Shown here piece by piece: positions 14,424-18,287 of a stretch of DNA of 18,287 nucleotides. Positions within the stretch are counted from its first letter, which is position 1. Every line of letters starts with the position of its first letter. The position numbers and the translations under genes were made by a program. Source of the stretch: JAJFVC01 sp039698075 (GTDB lineage Bacteria > Planctomycetota > Planctomycetia > Pirellulales > Thermoguttaceae); NCBI GenBank assembly GCA_039698075.1, contig JBDKTJ010000080.1:1-18287 (forward strand), given 5' to 3'. The notes below the pieces were generated by a model. The model worked only from the letters and a program-made list of their open reading frames with translations. It was not told the DNA's origin and ran no database searches.

Positions 14424-15866
14424 TCAGGGGCTTAGCGGCAGGAGGGAGGGTGGCGGAGTACCGCCGAAATGAGCATGTACCGAGTCCAGAATAGACGTGA
14501 AGACCGAACGACCCTGCTGAGCGCAGGTGGCGATGACCGTCCAAATCCGCTCGCACCAGCGGCGGCCGGTCTCACTCCGCGTCCCTTGAGTAATGCGTCG
14601 GTCGATCACCACGAAGCGGATTGTCTGTTCGGCCAAGTTGTTGGTCGGCTCGATGCCAGGGGTGGTGATGAAGCGGAAGTAGGCGTCGCCGTGCTCACGG
14701 AAACGCTTGGCCAGGTTTCGGGCGTGGTTGGTAGAGGGCACGCGAGTGGTTGCCACCTTCATCACCTGCTCCCGCGCCGTTTCCAACGCCTTTTGGAAGC
14801 CTGCTGCGCTCATCTTCTTGCGGCGATGAATCACAGCAAACAGTTCCCGCAACGACTCCCGCACACGCTTCCCGTAGGACTGCTCCTCCCGCCGCGGCAA
14901 CGTTATGAGGAACTTCACGTCGCGGATCAGGTGGGCCAGGCAGAACTGCACCAGCACGTCGAACTCCCGCATATACTTCCGGTAGGCTCCGAAGTAATCG
15001 CAGCCCAGCACGCCGTTGAACTCCTTGCCCAGCACCTCGATCAGAACTTTCGAGCCCCGCAACTTGTCGATGCGGAACAGCGTATAGAGTTGGGCGCGAA
15101 AGCACCAGGTCCAAAACTTCTCGCGGTATTCCTTGTGCCCCGTCTCGTCAATGTTCAGTACGGCTTCGCCCGGCAACCGCTCGAACAACTCGGCATACGC
15201 CTTGGCCAACGACTGGCTTACCTTGGCGATCAGCTTAGCCAGGTAACCGCGAGAGATGTCCAGCCGCACTACGTCGCGGAGAAACTTGCGGATGGTGGCA
15301 AAAGAGGCGTGGCAGGCGTCCTTCATAAAGGCGACCAGGGCCGTCAGCCTCGGGCCGAACAGCCCTACCTTGACCACGGTTTCCGGCAACGGGGCGTAAT
15401 GGAACTTCTGACAGTGCGGGCACCAGTAGGCCAAACCTTGATGCTCGGTGACGACGGTCGGCGTTGTAGTGATTTCCACCTGTTGCAGAACGTCGGGTGG
15501 ACACTCGGAAAGCCGAAGCGAACCGCCACAGTCGGGGCAGCAATCCAGCGTGTACGGCTCGAAATGGTTGACAGCCTCGGGCGGGAAAATTGGCCGCAGA
15601 TGCTGCTCATGCCCCGGTTGGCCGCCTCGTTTTCGTTTCTTTCCGCCCTTACCTGGCGGCTTCGGCGGCTTGGAGGAAGTCGAGGAGTTCTTGCGCGCTG
15701 CGGCCAACTGCTGCTGCAACCGGGCGACTTCTTCGCGCAGCCGGGCGTTCTCTTCCTCCAACTGCGCGATGCGTTCCATCGTTCCGAAGAGTTTTTCTTC
15801 CAGCTTGGCCATACGCTGAGCAAGCTGCTCAGATTCGGAATCATGGCTTGTGTCCCGCAGCTTCAT
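14424..15866 (-). CDS. tnpC: IS66-family transposase (TnpC)
   Basis: This 480-residue, apparently complete transposase has an N-terminal leucine-zipper coiled coil (about 12-58). A basic linker with KNSSTSSKPPKPPGKGGKKR follows, then RGGQPGH and a zinc-finger-like set of Cys residues (109/110, 113, 149, 152). The DDE catalytic domain follows: Asp240 in LNIDETGHKE, Asp290 in LGCDYFGAYRKY and Glu413 in PTNNLAEQTIRF. All three acidic residues are present, so it may be active. The frame is open 37 codons further upstream into the long direct repeat, but the ATG at 15866 (MKLRDTSHDSE) fits the family. The partner genes tnpA and tnpB of classical IS66 are absent, as in the ISBst12-type subgroup that carries tnpC alone. 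Confidence 0.92.
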   Translation of the reverse strand: MKLRDTSHDSESEQLAQRMAKLEEKLFGTMERIAQLEEENARLREEVARLQQQLAAARKNSSTSSKPPKPPGKGGKKRKRGGQPGHEQHLRPIFPPEAVNHFEPYTLDCCPDCGGSLRLSECPPDVLQQVEITTTPTVVTEHQGLAYWCPHCQKFHYAPLPETVVKVGLFGPRLTALVAFMKDACHASFATIRKFLRDVVRLDISRGYLAKLIAKVSQSLAKAYAELFERLPGEAVLNIDETGHKEYREKFWTWCFRAQLYTLFRIDKLRGSKVLIEVLGKEFNGVLGCDYFGAYRKYMREFDVLVQFCLAHLIRDVKFLITLPRREEQSYGKRVRESLRELFAVIHRRKKMSAAGFQKALETAREQVMKVATTRVPSTNHARNLAKRFREHGDAYFRFITTPGIEPTNNLAEQTIRFVVIDRRITQGTRSETGRRWCERIWTVIATCAQQGRSVFTSILDSVHAHFGGTPPPSLLPLSP

Positions 15867-15897
15867 GGCGTGGGACGATACCGCTTCACTTCTGAAA

Positions 15898-16082
15898 ACG
15901 CAAGAGAGATTCCCTGCCTTTTGGCTTTGGAATGCTCTGCACTCGTTTGGGCGCGTGGCCCTCTGCAACGCAGACAATCCATAATAAGCCGATCCTTTTG
16001 GGTGGGTCAGATGTTTGACGACAAAATTGGGTTTAGCAACAATGGGCTCGTACCGTCCGAGACAGTTTCTCGGAATGTTTCT
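15898..16082. repeat. Long direct repeat, copy 1
   Basis: The core 15925-16082 (158 bp) recurs at 17839-17996 with one difference (G at 16020, A at 17934). To the left the match continues less exactly through ACGCAAGAGAGATTCC, where the two copies have different loops between the arms GAGATTCC and GGAAT(G)CTC. A perfect 7-bp hairpin, TCCGAGA-CAGTT-TCTCGGA (16056-16074), lies near the right end. It sits 32 bp upstream of tnpC. Confidence 0.95.
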
Positions 16083-16129
16083 GAGGTCCGCAAACGGTTA
16101 CGCGATCCTTCTACCGAGGAGATATAGTC

Positions 16130-17686
16130 ATGGGATGCTGCAATTGCATGAAACGGCGAGACTTTCTGGAAATTGCCGCGGCCGGTGTGGCGATGGGCGC
16201 GATTACAGCCGCGGCTGTAGCCACTGGAGCAGGACCCAGCGGCCAAGCCGGAGTCGCTACGGCTTGGGAACCAAGCGAGGCCCAGACCGAGCATCGCAAG
16301 AAACTGATCGTGCAGCCGTTGCTGAGACACGAAATCGAGACTCGCAAGCCGCAGACATCCTGGAGGAATTGGGGGGATGTGCATACCAAAGAGGCCGTTC
16401 AGGATGAGATCAAGCGGATTAACGGCGAACTACAGTTGCTGGCCGCACAGGCCGATTTTCCTCTGGAGATACTGCCGTTGGCCATTGCGAGCAATGACGC
16501 CGAAGGCATAAAAGTCCGCGACTCCAGCCCGGCCGACGTCCTGCTGTTGTACGCGGCGGGCGCCCTATCCCTCGATCCCTGCATTACCCGCAAGCGGCAC
16601 ACGATCATCTTCGTTCGCCATCTTTCCGGCCCGGTCTACGACTGGTACGAGAACGTGAGCAACCGCTTCCTTCGCGTGCCGGGAAAAAACTTTGAGTACG
16701 ACCAGTACCGGAACTTCGAGGGCGTGGGCGTGGACGACGTCGTCGTCGATGACTACGCCGAGATTCTCTGGCGTCTCCGAGCGCTTATGGGGGTGAAAAA
16801 CTTCATGGGCAGCCGCGCGGTGACGATCGGCAAGGCGACAGGCAAAGGCTGCCATCGCGCGCCGGAGGTCTGCCGTGCCAAGTTTGGCATGGATATTGTG
16901 GAAGTGTCCTACCCGGAGCTGGCACAGCGGATCAAGGACGCTCGCAGTCAGACGTCGCAGATGGCGGCTGCCCGGGAAGGCGCAAAACGCTACCTGGCCC
17001 AAGCCCACGTCACGCTCAAGACAGACGCCCAATTCGTGGAAGGCGCCTTTGTGCTGTACTCCATCTTTAAGGATCTTCTCCGCAAGCATCAAGCCCAGAG
17101 CTTCACAATCCAGAGTTGCATGAGCACGGTCATGCCGATTGCCGAAACCACCGCCTGCCTGCCTCTGAGCGTGCTGCAAGACGAGGGCTATACTGCCTTC
17201 TGCGAGTCGGACTTTGCAAGTCTTCCGGCGGGAGTCCTGTTGAGGGTTGTGTCCGGCAAACCAACCTTCATGCACAATCCCACCTTTCCAAACAAAGGAA
17301 TCGTAACCTGCGCCCACTGCACCTGTCCAACCCGCATGGATGGCAAACACTTCACCCCCGTGCAACTCAAGACCCACTACGAGTCCGACTACGGCGCCGC
17401 CCTGAAAGTGGAGTTGCCATTACGCACGGAAGTCACGTTGATCGATCCCGATTGTGCGCAGGAGCGATGGTTGGGGTTCCGCGGCAAAGTGATGGACAAT
17501 CCTTGCTTTTCCATCTGTCGCTCACAGCAGGAGATTCAGGTTGAAGGCGACTGGAAGCGGCTCGCTCGCGAGATCCGCGGCTCTCACTGGATGATGTGCT
17601 GCGGAGACTACCTCAAGGAGATTGGCTACGCGACGGCCAAGATCGGACTGGGATGGCTGAACATCAGCGACCTGCCGCACTCTTGA
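16130..17686 (+). CDS. Tat-signal protein resembling sugar isomerases of the FucI/AraA fold
   Basis: This 518-residue protein begins MGCCNCMKRRDFLEIAAAG, a twin-arginine (RRDFL) signal followed by an Ala/Gly-rich hydrophobic stretch, so export in folded form is expected. GAGGAG lies 8 nt before the ATG at 16130 and supports this start over the ATG at 16148 (MKRRDFL). The C-terminal third recalls the L-fucose/L-arabinose isomerase superfamily: FCESDFASLPAGVLLRVVSG, then KPTFMHNPTFPNKGIVT, AHCTCPTRMDGKHF and HYESDYGAALKVE. In that fold acidic and His residues in these loops bind the metal and sugar. Catalytic activity is unproved. The gene has no operon partner and lies between two near-identical direct repeats, with IS66 to the left and another transposase to the right, so it may be transferred cargo. 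Confidence 0.7.
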   Translation: MGCCNCMKRRDFLEIAAAGVAMGAITAAAVATGAGPSGQAGVATAWEPSEAQTEHRKKLIVQPLLRHEIETRKPQTSWRNWGDVHTKEAVQDEIKRINGELQLLAAQADFPLEILPLAIASNDAEGIKVRDSSPADVLLLYAAGALSLDPCITRKRHTIIFVRHLSGPVYDWYENVSNRFLRVPGKNFEYDQYRNFEGVGVDDVVVDDYAEILWRLRALMGVKNFMGSRAVTIGKATGKGCHRAPEVCRAKFGMDIVEVSYPELAQRIKDARSQTSQMAAAREGAKRYLAQAHVTLKTDAQFVEGAFVLYSIFKDLLRKHQAQSFTIQSCMSTVMPIAETTACLPLSVLQDEGYTAFCESDFASLPAGVLLRVVSGKPTFMHNPTFPNKGIVTCAHCTCPTRMDGKHFTPVQLKTHYESDYGAALKVELPLRTEVTLIDPDCAQERWLGFRGKVMDNPCFSICRSQQEIQVEGDWKRLAREIRGSHWMMCCGDYLKEIGYATAKIGLGWLNISDLPHS

Positions 17687-17816
17687 GCTCCCCACAATGA
17701 CAAGTCATCATGAACAACGACAAATGAGTCAAGCTCGTGGACAGTGTGTTCGTCGCTAGGTGACCTGGTGTCGCCGCGACCTTTGGCCGCCACAACGTTG
17801 GCCCTGTTGGCGATTG

Positions 17817-17996
17817 ACGCAGGAGAGATTCCAACTTTCTTTGGAATGCTCTGCACTCGTTTGGGCGCGTGGCCCTCTGCAACGCAGACAATCCATAATA
17901 AGCCGATCCTTTTGGGTGGGTCAGATGTTTGACAACAAAATTGGGTTTAGCAACAATGGGCTCGTACCGTCCGAGACAGTTTCTCGGAATGTTTCT
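17817..17996. repeat. Long direct repeat, copy 2
   Basis: This copy has the same orientation as copy 1 and the same 158-bp core (17839-17996), with a shorter loop at its left end. The right end stops matching at the same base as in copy 1 and is followed after about 50-110 bp by the leader of the next transposase. No transposase reading frame lies to its left. The interval 17687-17816 after the Tat gene shows nothing recognisable. Confidence 0.95.
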
Positions 17997-18049
17997 TACT
18001 TCGACTTTTGCACTTTTTAAGGGCAAAAACTGACCTATCACTATAACGC

Positions 18050-18106
18050 GAGCCTCCGGGACAATGCTTGGTGATTGAACAACCCAGGCATTGAGCAAGG
18101 AGGCTC
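18050..18106 (+). promoter_or_regulatory. Long hairpin covering the transposase ribosome-binding site
   Basis: GAGCCTCC (18050-18057) pairs perfectly with GGAGGCTC (18099-18106). Inside, 18062-18071 pairs with 18084-18093 over 10 bp with one G-U. The strong Shine-Dalgarno AAGGAGG (18097-18103) is mostly inside the outer stem. Transcripts starting outside the element would fold it shut, a known way for insertion sequences to avoid activation by read-through. Confidence 0.6.
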
Positions 18107-18109
18107 ACA

Positions 18110-18287
18110 ATGGAACTTGTACCCGATTTTGTGGTTTTGTTGCAAGGGCTCGCAGTGACGATGACAGGACCGACCTTCCAGAGCTTCGTGACGGTCGCTG
18201 CCGGTTGGGTGTTGGCTCAGCGCCGGACGGTGACGCGCATGATCCTGGCGGTGGGCGAGGCAGCCGACAAGCACTATTCGTCGTATC
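18110..18287 (+). CDS. DDE transposase, N-terminal fragment cut by the window end (IS4/IS701-like)
   Basis: Fifty-nine codons are visible. The start PDFVVLLQGLAVTMTGPTF followed by GWVLAQRRTVTRMI is the N-terminal helical region of a transposase type common in planctomycetes, in which the catalytic DDE domain follows. The ATG at 18110 has AAGGAGG 6 nt upstream. Catalytic residues lie beyond the window, so whether it is intact is unknown. The left end of the element must fall between 17997 and 18050; no terminal repeat could be paired without its other end. The exact IS family is uncertain. Confidence 0.65.
   Translation, partial: MELVPDFVVLLQGLAVTMTGPTFQSFVTVAAGWVLAQRRTVTRMILAVGEAADKHYSSY

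Larger units (their letters stand above)
14391..16082 (-). mobile_element. IS66-family element, ends not resolved
   Basis: The element must include tnpC (14424-15866). No convincing terminal inverted repeats or 8-bp target duplication could be paired by eye. The left limit is set by the end of the IS605-like remnant. The right limit is set by the end of the 158-bp direct repeat, which lies just upstream of tnpC and may be its leader and tip. The limits given are approximate. Confidence 0.4.

Noticed and set aside
15867..15977. N-terminal extension of tnpC by 37 codons
   Set aside because: The extra residues come from the direct repeat, which also exists without a transposase; IS66 similarity starts at the coiled coil after the ATG at 15866.
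17664..18098. 144-codon minus-strand frame through repeat copy 2
   Set aside because: Both repeat copies can be read in this frame (HLTHPKGSAYYGLSALQR), but outside the repeat the two frames are unrelated, so a conserved protein is not supported.
1..18287. CRISPR arrays, tRNA and rRNA genes, and an origin
   Set aside because: No regularly spaced short repeats, no cloverleaf-like segments, no rRNA-like sequence and no DnaA-box cluster were seen on either strand.

Overview
The window looks like chromosome from a Planctomycetota bacterium (probably the Pirellulales side). This is inferred from the GC-rich coding sequence, a Kdo (LPS) synthase, a flagellar FlgM homologue, a XylR-type regulator with a sugar-binding half and an AraC half, TPR and Tat-signal proteins typical of the phylum, and the IS types present. 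No database search was possible, so family names rest on motifs read by eye. No tRNA, rRNA or CRISPR array was seen.

Region 1 (1-2493): a truncated TerC-family membrane protein gene runs leftward. It is divergent from purB, an adenylosuccinate lyase of the long, eukaryote-like type. Both have good sigma70-like promoters in the 207-bp gap. purB converges on a small leftward flgM. Region 2 (2494-6684) starts with about 500 bp of gene-free DNA, then a leftward two-gene operon: a GspE/PilB-type ATPase with N-terminal membrane helices, followed 6 bp later by a CvpA-like membrane protein fused to a large soluble part. A diverged noncoding repeat begins exactly at the stop codon of both flgM and the CvpA-like gene.

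Region 3 (6685-11493): a divergent promoter pair serves the GspE operon and a rightward exported TPR/coiled-coil protein. That gene converges on kdsA plus a lipoprotein gene, which overlap by 4 bp (GTGA). A cluster of hairpins lies upstream of kdsA. Region 4 (11494-14115): a XylR-like regulator is divergent from a uroporphyrinogen-decarboxylase-fold gene. Three TGCGCAAAA-type half-sites sit between them, so the regulator probably controls both genes.

Region 5 (14116-18287) is accessory DNA. It holds a probable decayed IS200/IS605 element with a TnpB-tail-like reading frame and an omega-RNA-like 3' end. Next come an intact IS66-family tnpC, a Tat-exported protein resembling sugar isomerases of the FucI/AraA fold, and the start of a DDE transposase whose ribosome-binding site is buried in a hairpin. 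The Tat gene is bracketed by two direct repeats of 158 bp differing at one base. The first repeat lies just upstream of tnpC, which suggests IS-linked mobilisation of the gene. This cassette and the post-stop-codon repeat are the least explained parts of the window.
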